The position numbers and the translations under genes are program-made. A DNA stretch of 43,363 bases from NCBI GenBank assembly GCA_003150175.1, contig QAKZ01000014.1, positions 1 to 43,363 on the forward strand, read 5' to 3'. This document shows, one piece after another, positions 8,555 through 16,778 of this stretch (position 1 is the stretch's first letter; each line of letters begins with the position of its first letter). Source of the DNA: Coriobacteriia bacterium. Its GTDB lineage: Bacteria; Actinomycetota; Coriobacteriia; Coriobacteriales; Atopobiaceae. The notes beneath the pieces were generated by a model, which worked only from the letters and a program-made list of their open reading frames with translations, did no database searches and had not been told where the DNA came from.

Positions 8555-9193
8555 ATGGGGCAGGCTACGATCCGGGAACAGTTGGCGCTAGCGCGATGCG
8601 CGCTCTTTGACTTCGACGGCGTCATCGCCGATACCGAGCCGCTATATGTTGAGCTTGACCGGCATGCGCTTCGCGCGCTCGGCTATGAGGCGACGGACGA
8701 GGAGCTCAACGGCTTCATAGGCAAGGCGTCCGAGGTTGAGGGCCCTGCGCTTCTTCGCAGGCATGGGATTCAGGCTTCGCAGGAGGACTATCTCTCGGTT
8801 TGGGATTCCGATCGTGACATCTATGGGAGTCCTGAGCTTGTGCCGAACCCCGGTCTGCCTGAGCTTTGGGAGTCGCTGCGCGAGCGCGGGTGCCGGATTG
8901 CGGTTGTATCGACGACGCGCTGCATCAGCCTCGTGCGGGCGCTCAACAACTTCGGGCTTCTTACGTACGTCGATGCGATCGTGGGGCGCGAGATGGTCTC
9001 GCATATGAAGCCTGATCCCGAGCCGTACCTGCGCGCGCTTCAGATTCTTGGGCGAGAGGCGGGGGAGGCGATAGCGTTCGACGATTCGCCGTCCGGAGTC
9101 GCCTCCGCGCGAGCCGCAGGGGTCTATACCGTTTGCTATCGCGGCGATGCGCTCGCGGATGCGCAGCTGGACGACTTCGACGAGCTGCTGTAG
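8555..9193 (+). CDS. HAD-superfamily hydrolase, beta-phosphoglucomutase-like subfamily
   Basis: A 212-residue cytoplasmic phosphatase or phosphomutase. Motif I is FDFDGVIADTEP with nucleophile Asp19 and acid-base Asp21. Motif II is VVSTTR, motif III is the lysine in HMKPDPEPYLRAL, and motif IV is AFDDSPSGVASA. A helical cap domain lies between motifs I and II. The ATG at 8555 is preferred because AAAGAAGG sits 8 nt upstream; an earlier in-frame ATG at 8519 has no ribosome binding site. It begins 45 nt after the epimerase gene and probably shares its transcript. The substrate is likely a small sugar phosphate, but cannot be named. Confidence 0.88.
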   Translation: MGQATIREQLALARCALFDFDGVIADTEPLYVELDRHALRALGYEATDEELNGFIGKASEVEGPALLRRHGIQASQEDYLSVWDSDRDIYGSPELVPNPGLPELWESLRERGCRIAVVSTTRCISLVRALNNFGLLTYVDAIVGREMVSHMKPDPEPYLRALQILGREAGEAIAFDDSPSGVASARAAGVYTVCYRGDALADAQLDDFDELL

Positions 9194-9204
9194 CGGCAAT
9201 TAAG

Positions 9205-9257
9205 AGCGGGTGCGAATTATCCGTAGCTCTCGGATAATTCGCACCCGCTTCTTTGTT
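9205..9257 (+). terminator. Strong intrinsic terminator after the HAD gene
   Basis: A perfect 19-bp stem (9205-9223 with 9231-9249), a seven-base loop and a T-rich tail (TTCTTTGTTG). It ends the ulaE-HAD unit and may also serve the convergent pilT gene. Confidence 0.85.
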
Positions 9258-9299
9258 GTCGGTCGCGTAGGCGCGCCATGTTCCAGGGTGTCCCAGAAA

Positions 9300-9321
9300 G
9301 CTGCAGCCAATGACTGTCACC
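9300..9321 (+). repeat. Intergenic 22-nt repeat, copy 1
   Basis: It reads GCTGCAGCC, A, then ATGACTGTCACC. The same 22 nt with one mismatch occurs in opposite orientation at 28551-28572. Here it forms the 5' arm of a longer nested hairpin reaching about 9347, in which GTCACC pairs with GGTGAC, CAAT with ATTG, and GCTGC with GCAGC. Confidence 0.55.
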
Positions 9322-9361
9322 CAGTGATGGTGACGATTGGGGCAGCTCCCGTCCCCGGGCG

Positions 9362-10426
9362 CTACGCGTGGAGACGGCGCTCGAGGGCCTCGGGGTAGTT
9401 GGCGCACTGGAGGGCAACGTCCGCATCGACAGAGCCGTTCTTGACGACGGCGTAGAGGGCCTGGTCCATCGTCTGCATACCGGCCTTGGTGCTCGCGGCG
9501 ATGACGGAGTCGATCTGGTAGGTCTTCTCTTCGCGGATGAGGTTGCGGATGGCCGTGTTCATGGTCATGATCTCGAACACGGGCGTGACGCCGCCGTCCT
9601 TGGTGGGCACGAGCTGCTGCGCGACGCAGGCCTGGAGCACGAGCGAAAGCTGCGTGCGGATCTGGCGCTGCTGGCTCGCGGGGAAGGCGTCGACGATGCG
9701 CTCGACGGTGTCGGCGGCGCTGGTGGTGTGCAGGGTCGAGAGCACGAGCTGGGCCATCTCGGCGGCGGTCACGGCGGCGCCGATGGTCTCCGCGTCGCGC
9801 ATCTCGCCGAGCATGATCACGCTCGGGCTCTCGCGCATGGCGGAGCGCAGCGCCTCGGCGTAGGTGGCGATGTCGGTGGGCACTTCTCGCTGCGTGACGA
9901 TGCAGGTCCCGTGGCTGTGGACGTGCTCGATCGGGTCCTCCATGGTGATGATGTGGCCGGAGCGCGAGTGGTTCATGCGGTCGATGATGCAGGTCAGCGT
10001 GGTCGACTTGCCGCTGCCCGCGGGGCCGGTGACGAGGACCATGCCCTTGCTCACATTGGCGAGCTTAAGGACGCTCTCGGGGATGTGGAGCTGCACGGGG
10101 TCGGGCAGGCCGAAGGGGATGACGCGGATGATCGCGCCGAAAGAGCCTCTTTGACGGAAGATGTTCGCGCGGAAGCGGCCGACGCCGGGCAGTGCGAAGC
10201 TGAAGTCCTCGTCGTGGTTGCTGTTGCGCTCAAAGAAGCTGATGTCGCGGCCGGCGATCTGGTAGATGGACCTGACGACGCTCTCGGTGTCGGCGGGCAT
10301 GAGCGGCTGGCCGTCGTCGCGAACCTGGACGCCACTGGTCTGGTAGGTGAGGGGCAACCCCGCGATGAAAAAGACGTCGGAGGCGTTGACCTCGATCATC
10401 CGGGCGAGAAGTTCCTTGAGTTCCAT
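9362..10426 (-). CDS. pilT: Type IV pilus retraction ATPase, PilT family
   Basis: A 354-residue hexameric secretion ATPase that powers pilus retraction at the inner face of the membrane. Seen: Walker A GPAGSGKST (134-142), the Asp box around ITMEDPIEH (160-168), Walker B VIMLGEMRDAETI (203-215), the His box TLHTTSA (231-237) and the PilT signature AIRNLIRE (292-299). Length is normal. The ATG at 10426 is preceded by AAGGAG at ideal spacing; an in-frame extension upstream lacks a binding site. It lies 17 nt downstream of a small membrane-protein gene on the same strand. The rest of the pilus operon is not present because the sequence upstream is interrupted at about 11,056. Confidence 0.93.
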   Translation of the reverse strand: MELKELLARMIEVNASDVFFIAGLPLTYQTSGVQVRDDGQPLMPADTESVVRSIYQIAGRDISFFERNSNHDEDFSFALPGVGRFRANIFRQRGSFGAIIRVIPFGLPDPVQLHIPESVLKLANVSKGMVLVTGPAGSGKSTTLTCIIDRMNHSRSGHIITMEDPIEHVHSHGTCIVTQREVPTDIATYAEALRSAMRESPSVIMLGEMRDAETIGAAVTAAEMAQLVLSTLHTTSAADTVERIVDAFPASQQRQIRTQLSLVLQACVAQQLVPTKDGGVTPVFEIMTMNTAIRNLIREEKTYQIDSVIAASTKAGMQTMDQALYAVVKNGSVDADVALQCANYPEALERRLHA

Positions 10427-10443
10427 GATTGTCTCCTTATCGC

Positions 10444-10986
10444 TTAGTTGCTTGCGGAGCCGGTGGCGGCGCCGGAGCCGCCCCAAAGGTTCTGCTGAGT
10501 TTGGGCCTGAGTCGTCGAGGTCTTCCAAGAACTGACCGTGTAGGTTAGGTCGTCGTTCACGGCGACCTCCGCGTCGAGCTCGCGGCCGTCCGTGGTCTTG
10601 ATGGTAAAGCTGATATTGGCGTCTTTGACGTCAGCGTTGATCTGAACGTCATCCACGCCGGAGAGCTCGAGCGCGCACGATTGGATGCTGGGCATGACGA
10701 GCTGGACGCGCGAGGCGGCGACGCCGGCGGACTCGTGCGCGCTCCGGCTTTGGGCGAGCTGCGAATCGATGGCGGCGAGCATGCCCTGCCCCGCGGCGTC
10801 GACCTCGTAAAGTCCGGTGGCCGAGTCGGCCTGGCGCGACGCGGTGCTCGCGGTGGCGCGAGCCGTGGTCACGCACAGCACGCTGAGGACGGTCAGCAAA
10901 AGCACCGAGACGAGCGTGATGAAGCTCACGATGCCGATGCGGACGTTCCCGCCAGAGCCGCGACGTGTGTCCTTCTTTGTCGACAT
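10444..10986 (-). CDS. Single-pass membrane protein in a pilus gene context, unknown function
   Basis: A 180-residue protein with a basic N terminus (KKDTRRGSGG), one membrane segment at about 17-41 (IGIVSFITLVSVLLLTVLSV) and an extracytoplasmic region of about 140 residues. That region starts with a Ser/Ala/Thr-rich stretch and ends in a Gln/Gly/Ser tail. The topology is that of pilus assembly accessory proteins. It lies between pilT and a truncated gene whose stop codon directly abuts this ATG (TAG then ATG). Its ribosome binding site (AAGGAGG) is inside the end of that upstream gene, so the two were translationally coupled. No named family is recognised. Confidence 0.75.
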   Translation of the reverse strand: MSTKKDTRRGSGGNVRIGIVSFITLVSVLLLTVLSVLCVTTARATASTASRQADSATGLYEVDAAGQGMLAAIDSQLAQSRSAHESAGVAASRVQLVMPSIQSCALELSGVDDVQINADVKDANISFTIKTTDGRELDAEVAVNDDLTYTVSSWKTSTTQAQTQQNLWGGSGAATGSASN

Positions 10987-11056
10987 CTACCTCGCCTCCT
11001 TAACGTAGCGCGACGCGTCAAGCGCATAGACCTCGGACGCGGAGTCTCCCTCGCCG
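10987..11056 (-). pseudogene. C-terminal remnant of a pilus-locus gene, 5' part missing
   Basis: The minus strand encodes a natural-looking protein end, GEGDSASEVYALDASRYVKEAR and a TAG stop, immediately before the next gene's ATG and carrying its ribosome binding site. Upstream, from about 11,056, the sequence becomes the antisense of the plus-strand adhesin. The frame meets a stop (about 11,090) with no start codon. The rest of the gene has therefore been removed or moved elsewhere. Confidence 0.6.
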
Positions 11057-12979
11057 CTGGTCGACCCGGACGACCCGACCCCCGGCGCCTATGACGGCGT
11101 CAAGGTCGACGGCCCGAGCGATGTCGTCTACGACGGCCGCGAGCACAAGTGGGTCCCGACCGTCACCGACAAGTCCGGCCGCGAGCTCGTCGAGGGCGCC
11201 GACTACGACGTGGCCTACGGAACCGACGACTTCACCAACGTCACCGGCGCCATCACCGTGACCATCTCCGGCAAGGCCAACTACACCGGAACGGTGACGC
11301 GTACCTATCAGATCACGCCCGCGCCGTACTCCATCTCCACCGACTCCGCGTCCAAGGTCTACGACGGCCGCGTCCTCACCGCCGACGGCCGCATCGACGG
11401 CCTCGTCAACGGCGAGACGGTCGACTTCAAGGTCACGGGCGCCCAGCGCAAGGTCGGCTCGAGCAAGACCATCTACAGCCTTGAGTGGACCGGCACCGCC
11501 AAGGAGTCCAACTACGCGCTCGCCAGCGCGACCGTTGGCGACCTGGTCGTTTCCGAGTCCACCGAGAAGGTCGTCGTCAACGTGAGCGGCGGCACCTTCA
11601 CCTACGACGGCCAGGCCCACGGCGCCACCGTCACGGTGAGCCCGCTGCCCGAGGGCTACATCGTCGCCGAGGCCGCCTCTACCGCCTCCGCGACCGACGT
11701 CACCTCCGGCGTGACCGCCACGGCGGACAAGCTCGTCATCCGCAACGCCGAGGGTGAGGACGTCACCAACCAGCTCGACGTCACCGTCAACCCCGGCACC
11801 ATCGTCGTGACCCCGGCAGCCGTGAAGGTCACCACCCCGAGCGCCGCCAAGGCCTACGATGGCACGCCGCTCACCGCCGAGGGCACGATCGCCGGCCTCG
11901 TCGCCGGCGAGACGGCAACCCTCAGGACCACCGGCTCCCAGACCGAGGCGGGCAGCAGCGCCAACACCTACGCCATCGACTGGGACGGCACCGCCGAGCA
12001 GTCCAACTACAAGGTGTCCGAGGACCTCGGCACCCTGACGGTGACGCGCCAGTCCATCGACCCGGACGACCCGACGCCGGGCGCCTATCAGAACGCCACG
12101 GTCGACGCTCCCAAGAACGTTGAGTACGACGCGTCCGAGCACAAGTGGGCTCCGACCGTCACCAACGGCCAGGGCAAGGAGCTCGTCGAGGGCGCCGACT
12201 ACACGGTCTCCTACAGCACCGACGACTTCACCAATGTCACCGGCGCCATCAAGGTGACCATCACCGGCATCGGCAGCTACACCGGCACCGTCGAGCGCGA
12301 GTACCAGATCACCCCGGTCAAGCTCACCGTGACCACCGGCTCCGCCACAAAGGCCTACGACGGCACCGCGCTCACCAGCTCCGAGCTCTCCATCACCGGG
12401 CTCAAGGGCAAGGACTCCGTGACCGCCCGCACCACCGGTACCCAGACCGCGGTCGGAACCTCGAAGAACACCTACGCCATCACGTGGGACGGCGCCAAGC
12501 AGGCGAACTACGACATCACCGAGGCGCCGGCGCCCACCCCGACGCCTGGCCCCAACGATGGCGGCAACACGCCCAACGACGGCGGCACCACGCCTGACGG
12601 CGGAACGACGCCTGGCGACGGCACCACTCCCGTGCCTGCGCCTGTGACGCCCGCTGCTCCCGCAAACCCGATCGACACCGTGGCCAACGCCCTCGAGAAT
12701 ACTTACGAGACCGTGACCGGCAACGCGGACGGCGGGGAGCAGATCTACGATGAGGCCAACCCCTTGGGCAAGGCCCCCGAACAGCGCTGCTGGATTCACT
12801 TCTGGATGCTCGTTGGCACGGTCGTCACCGCGATCTATGGCGTGGCGGTGTGGCTGCACCGTATGAACCACACGCGGAAGCTTCGTAAGAACATGGACGG
12901 TATCCTGGGCGACGGCGACGAACCCGCCGCCGGCCCGGACCCGTCGGCCACCAACGAGACCGCCGGAATGGAGGCGTAA
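11057..12979 (+). pseudogene. Surface adhesin with MBG/YDG repeats and C-terminal membrane anchor, 5'-truncated
   Basis: About 640 codons open without a start. The first credible residues are VDPDDPTPGAYDG (11060), homologous to a later internal repeat, so the N terminus and signal peptide are missing. Six repeat units follow, built on YDG motifs such as KVYDGRVLT, AYDGTPLT and AYDGTALT. The first and fifth units are closely alike (both contain DDPTPGAY, EHKW and TDDFTNVTGAI). After these come a Pro/Thr/Gly/Asp stalk (about 12,530-12,665), a membrane segment (WIHFWMLVGTVVTAIYGVAVW) and a short charged tail. This is the plan of a cell-surface adhesin held by a C-terminal membrane span; no LPXTG sorting motif was seen. 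A GTG at 11210 is in frame but has no ribosome binding site. The 3' end is intact. Confidence 0.7.
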
Positions 12980-12983
12980 CGCC

Positions 12984-13544
12984 ATGAAGAAGAACAACTA
13001 CATCGTCATCGCGCTTGCCGTTCTCGTCGGCGCATTCTTGCTCTTCCTTTGGTACTACCTCGGGTTCAACCGAATCGATAACCCGCTCGACCTTGTGATC
13101 AGCATTCTTTGGTGGGTTGTCGATGCCCTCGTGGTCGCCGGCATCCTGCACTTCGAAAAGAAGCGCCAGGAGCAGATTCGGACGATTTACGTCTCGCCCG
13201 CCGCGCTCTTCAACTCTGAGCGCGGCCTGGTGGCGGTTCCTGACGCCGCCGACCGCGTCGATGTGATGGAGTCCATCCTTCAGAACCTCGACTACGATTT
13301 CTCTAACGAGGACATGCCCGAGCAGGATGATTTCGAGTACATCTACGTTGTCCAGACAAAGAAGTACGAGAAGGTGGACAGCAAGAAGGACGACGAGAAG
13401 GACGCCACGGCCGAGCAAGCGGCGGAGAACGATCAGGAACAGCCCGAGTGGGAGGGCAAGGTCATTCGAATTGACCGCGAGAATGGCAACGAGGAGACCG
13501 AGTTCAAGAGCATTGATGAGCTGGCGGCGCTTCTCGCCGCGTAA
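12984..13544 (+). CDS. Two-span membrane protein of unknown function coupled to the adhesin
   Basis: A 186-residue protein. Two hydrophobic segments (about 6-26, and 37-53 around LVISILWWVVDALVVAG) are followed by a cytoplasmic-type region with a KKRQEQ junction and a highly charged Lys/Asp/Glu stretch (about 125-155). It starts 4 nt after the adhesin stop, with GGAGG overlapping the adhesin end, so the two are co-translated. It may be an accessory factor for export or anchoring of the adhesin. No known family is recognised. A strong terminator follows. Confidence 0.8.
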   Translation: MKKNNYIVIALAVLVGAFLLFLWYYLGFNRIDNPLDLVISILWWVVDALVVAGILHFEKKRQEQIRTIYVSPAALFNSERGLVAVPDAADRVDVMESILQNLDYDFSNEDMPEQDDFEYIYVVQTKKYEKVDSKKDDEKDATAEQAAENDQEQPEWEGKVIRIDRENGNEETEFKSIDELAALLAA

Positions 13545-13573
13545 CTCGAAGAGCGGCTCCGCTTAGCGGATTC

Positions 13574-13610
13574 AGCCCGGCGCGTCACATGACGCGCCGG
13601 GCTTTATTTG
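13574..13610 (+). terminator. Intrinsic terminator after the adhesin unit
   Basis: A perfect 13-bp stem (13574-13586 with 13591-13603), a four-base loop and a TTATTTG tail. Confidence 0.85.
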
Positions 13611-13644
13611 TGATTGGCGTTACCATTGAACGAGGGGGTGGGCC

Positions 13645-15108
13645 ATGGCTAGCGCTCGCATCATAAGCAAGAAAAACGCGCCCATGGCCGGGCTCGCCTT
13701 GTTTTACCTTGCGTTTTTAGGGGGAGAGTTCCTCTTTGACGAGCGTGTCGGGGCCCTTGCGGGCGCCTCTGCGGTGGCGCTCGCGGAGTCCGTCGTGGTC
13801 GGCATCAGCGTCGCGGGCTTCTTGCTGTACCCGGTTATGCTGAGGCTCGCGGGGAACCGTGCGCGGAATGTCCTGTACGTGGCAGGCGGCGTCTCGGCCG
13901 CATGCCTGGTGGCGCTCGGGCTCGCGGGCTCGCTCGGCGTCGTGTACGCGGCGGGCGGGGTCGGGCTTCTGTGCCTGGGGCTCGTCGGCGCCGCGGCTCA
14001 CGACGCGATCGCGCGCGCGGATGAGCCGGTCGGGCTTGGGGCGGCCGTCGGGGCGGCGTATGCCGCGGGGGTGCTGCTCCAAGTCGGGTTGCAGCTCGCG
14101 ACTCCCGGCGCTGCGCCCAGGGGCGTGATCCTGGCCGCAGCGGCGGTCGCGTCGGCAGGGTTCGCCCGGGCGGGGCTGCGAGCGGCGGAAGGCGGAGTCG
14201 ATGGGGAAGAGGCCGGAGTCGAAGTCCAGGAGGGGGCGCCATCGCGCACGCTTCCGATCCTCGCGGGCATCGTTGCGCTCATGACCTGCATATTCTCGAC
14301 GCTCAACGTGACGCTCACGAGCATGCACGCGGCAGGCCAGGTCGATCTCGGCTCGTGGCCGCGGCTCTTCCTCGCGGCGAGTGCGCTCGCGACCGGCTTC
14401 GTGCTGGACAAGCTCAGCCGCCGATACGCGCCGGCGGCGCTGGCGCTCGTCTCGACGCTCTCGTGCTTCGCGATTTTCTCGGCTATCGGTGGTGGGCCCG
14501 CAATCGTCTCGGCCATGGTGTTCTATCTGGGGTCCGGCGCCTTCGTCGTGTTCTTTACCGCGGCGTTCATCATCGCGGGGCGCGGCTGCGCTCCCGCCGG
14601 CCTTTGGCCTTCGATGGGCCGCGTGGTCAACAACGTCGTCTCGCTCGCGGTCGCTGTGCCTGCGCTCGTGCTGGTCACGCAGGCGAACGGGCTCGCGACC
14701 TCGGCGGTCGTTCTCGTCGTCCTTGCGGCGATCTACGTGCTGGTGTTCCTCGGGCTGGAGAGGGGCTCGGCGGCGACGGAGGGCTCGGCTGCTGACCTGG
14801 GTTCCGGTTCGGCCCCGGCCCCGGCGCCGCTTGATACCCCGGCCGATTCCCAGACATCGGCTTCGCTCGACCCCGCCCAAAAGCTCTCCGCATTTGTGGA
14901 GGCCTTCGGCCTCACTGACCGCGAGGCTGAGGTCCTCGGTGCGCTGACGACGTCCGACGCGAACATGCAGGAGCTCGCCCAGGAGCTGTATATATCGAGG
15001 TCGGCGCTGTACCGCCACATCTCGTCGATCTGCAAGCGCCTCGGCGTGGAGAATCGCCAGGCGCTCCTGCTCCGCTACTTCGCCTGGGAGCCTGACGCGC
15101 GCGATTAG
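13645..15108 (+). CDS. Membrane-bound LuxR-family transcriptional regulator (MFS-like domain plus HTH)
   Basis: A 487-residue protein. Residues 15-385 are a series of about ten to twelve hydrophobic helices, rich in Ala, Val, Gly and Leu. A Pro/Ser/Ala-rich linker (about 385-415) leads to a C-terminal LuxR-type helix-turn-helix (about 421-478): LTDREAEVLGAL, then MQELAQELYISRSALYRHISSICKRLGV. This architecture, a transporter-like sensor fused to a LuxR domain, is common in Coriobacteriia such as Eggerthella and Collinsella. It probably senses a ligand in the membrane and controls nearby genes. GAGGGGG precedes the ATG. It lies directly upstream of three uncharacterised envelope genes on the same strand, which are plausible targets. 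Confidence 0.85.
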   Translation: MASARIISKKNAPMAGLALFYLAFLGGEFLFDERVGALAGASAVALAESVVVGISVAGFLLYPVMLRLAGNRARNVLYVAGGVSAACLVALGLAGSLGVVYAAGGVGLLCLGLVGAAAHDAIARADEPVGLGAAVGAAYAAGVLLQVGLQLATPGAAPRGVILAAAAVASAGFARAGLRAAEGGVDGEEAGVEVQEGAPSRTLPILAGIVALMTCIFSTLNVTLTSMHAAGQVDLGSWPRLFLAASALATGFVLDKLSRRYAPAALALVSTLSCFAIFSAIGGGPAIVSAMVFYLGSGAFVVFFTAAFIIAGRGCAPAGLWPSMGRVVNNVVSLAVAVPALVLVTQANGLATSAVVLVVLAAIYVLVFLGLERGSAATEGSAADLGSGSAPAPAPLDTPADSQTSASLDPAQKLSAFVEAFGLTDREAEVLGALTTSDANMQELAQELYISRSALYRHISSICKRLGVENRQALLLRYFAWEPDARD

Positions 15109-15315
15109 GCTGCCAAGCCACGGCTTGCGGTGGCCGCGCGCCCGCGGGGGCGTTGTGGCGAGGTGGGCTGTGAGGGTAACACGAATCGTTCTGGGCGGTC
15201 CATTGCGGAGGGCGCCGGCAACTTCACCCACTTTGGGACATCTGTAAACTACCTCTCCGACCATGCCTTTTGGGATTATGACGCTGTCAGAAAAGGCTGC
15301 GACCCGGAGGCGGCG

Positions 15316-15915
15316 ATGGCTAGCTCGAATATGAGGAAGCTCGTGATCGGCTGCGGCGCCGCCGTGATTGCCGTGGCCGTTGTTTTCTGGGCGCTGTCGC
15401 TGCTGGCCGCGGGGGCTTGGCATCGTGAGCTTGCCCCCGAGAACAGAGGAGCCTCGGCGAGCTCGAGCGGCGCGCCGATGGGCCCAACGGCGGGCACATC
15501 GACGGACGTCGACCCCGCGACGAACGCAAATTCCCCGGCGCCCGCCGACCACGTGACCGGCATCCCCATCGGTTTCGAGGCCACCGACGCGATCCGGCTC
15601 ACCTACACCCACGAGGGCGAGGCGTCGACGACCTTCGAGTGCGAAGACACGCAGCTGATCGCGCAGGTCGTGGATGCCTTGAGGTCGATTGAGCTGGGCG
15701 ACACCACGACGCTCGCGGCATCCGATGCCGGCGAGAGGCTGGACTTCTTGCTGGCTGACGGGACGAGGCGCTCGTTCTACTTCGAGGCGGGCGCGTACAC
15801 AGACGGCGACGCGAGCCGCGTGATGACGAAGGGCGGCGACGCGCTCTCGCGGGCGCTGCGGACGGTCCGTGAGTCGGGCGCGGTGGCCGAGACGGCCGCG
15901 AGGGATGGGAGATGA
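15316..15915 (+). CDS. Membrane-anchored extracytoplasmic protein, unknown function
   Basis: A 199-residue protein with one N-terminal membrane segment (about 8-33, LVIGCGAAVIAVAVVFWALS). A Ser/Ala/Pro/Thr-rich linker (about 40-75) leads to a small alpha/beta domain (about 80-180) containing AIRLTYTHEGEASTTFECED and RLDFLLADGTRRSFYFEAGAYTD. The ATG at 15316 is chosen because GGAGG lies 6 nt upstream; the frame stays open to 15130 but has no binding site there. Its stop overlaps the next start (ATGA), so the two genes are translationally coupled. No family is recognised. Confidence 0.72.
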   Translation: MASSNMRKLVIGCGAAVIAVAVVFWALSLLAAGAWHRELAPENRGASASSSGAPMGPTAGTSTDVDPATNANSPAPADHVTGIPIGFEATDAIRLTYTHEGEASTTFECEDTQLIAQVVDALRSIELGDTTTLAASDAGERLDFLLADGTRRSFYFEAGAYTDGDASRVMTKGGDALSRALRTVRESGAVAETAARDGR

Positions 15916-16778
15916 CGATGCAGCAGGTAACGGGATCGTTCGCGGATCGATCCCCACAGGGCGCCGCGCCGCGGGCCGGGCAGGCCGGTTTCGCGGAGAC
16001 GACCGTCTTTGACTGCGCGACCGGCAGGGCGCTCGCACGCGTCGCCGTTCCCGAGGGCTGGGCGGTGTCCGGGCAGCTCGAGCGCGTCAGGTCGTTCGAG
16101 CGTCCGATGCGCGTGCGGGTGCTCGCGCAAGGCCCGGAGGGCTCGCGCATCGAGTTCCAGTCGGGCGATCGCTTTTGCGTCCTCGGCGCAGGTGTCAAGG
16201 GGCTCGGCGCGATGGGGGCGATGTACGGAATTACCACGAGCATGCAGAGCTCTCCGGAGCGTGCGTTCGAGGACGTGGAGACGTTCCTCGACAAAGAGGC
16301 GATAGCGTACGCGCAGCGCGTGGGCGCCTCCATACGCCTGGCGACGACCACGGGCTATCCCGGAGGTTTCGACGCGGCGGCTCCCGGCCCCACCGCTCCC
16401 GGCCCCGCTGCTCCCGACCCTGCCGCCGTCTTCGGCAAGGTGGGCGCCGGCGAGGTCCTCGTGTGGGGGTCGCGCAACGTCGTGCTGCTCGATTGCCCGG
16501 AGGCGAGCCTCGGCTTCAATGCCGAGTCGGTTCTGCCCGTGTTCCTCCGGAGCTTCTTGCCCAATCCTGCGATCGCGCAGGAAGCCGATGCGATGCGCCA
16601 GAATTCGGTCATCGAATCGCAGCAGCAGTCGGCGATGGCCCAGCAGCGGCGGCTTCGATCCCGGTGCCGGATGGACGGAGCTGCACCAGCGGTAAAGAAG
16701 GCTGCCGCGCGACCCGGGAGCGACCCGCAGCGCTTACAGCGGCAGGTTAATGCATCAAACGAGCTCAGAGGAGGAACC
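15912..16778 (+). CDS. Unknown protein, probably frameshifted near its C terminus
   Basis: About 240 residues look like genuine protein: a beta-rich start (ETTVFDCATGRALARVAVPEG), a central GAGVKGLGAMGAMYG segment, a Pro/Ala/Gly linker (PGPTAPGPAAPDP) and a helix ending QQQSAMAQQ near residue 245. In the current frame the sequence then turns Arg/Lys-rich and runs on without a stop into the following lipoprotein gene. A -1 shift near 16,646 instead gives AAASIPVPDGRSCTS and a stop at 16,748-16,750. SIPVPDG then SCTS resembles the lead into a C-terminal zinc ribbon, but the later cysteines are not restored. There may be a frameshift mutation, a sequencing error, or a real fused product. Function unknown. 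Confidence 0.55.

Noticed and set aside
11210..11212. GTG at 11210 as a true start of the adhesin
   Set aside because: There is no ribosome binding site or signal peptide, and conserved repeat sequence continues upstream to 11060.
11018..12997. A long minus-strand open frame of about 660 codons opposite the adhesin
   Set aside because: It is the antisense of GC-rich repetitive coding DNA; its Gly/Val/Asp/Ala-rich sequence follows from the adhesin codons and it has no domain or ribosome binding site.
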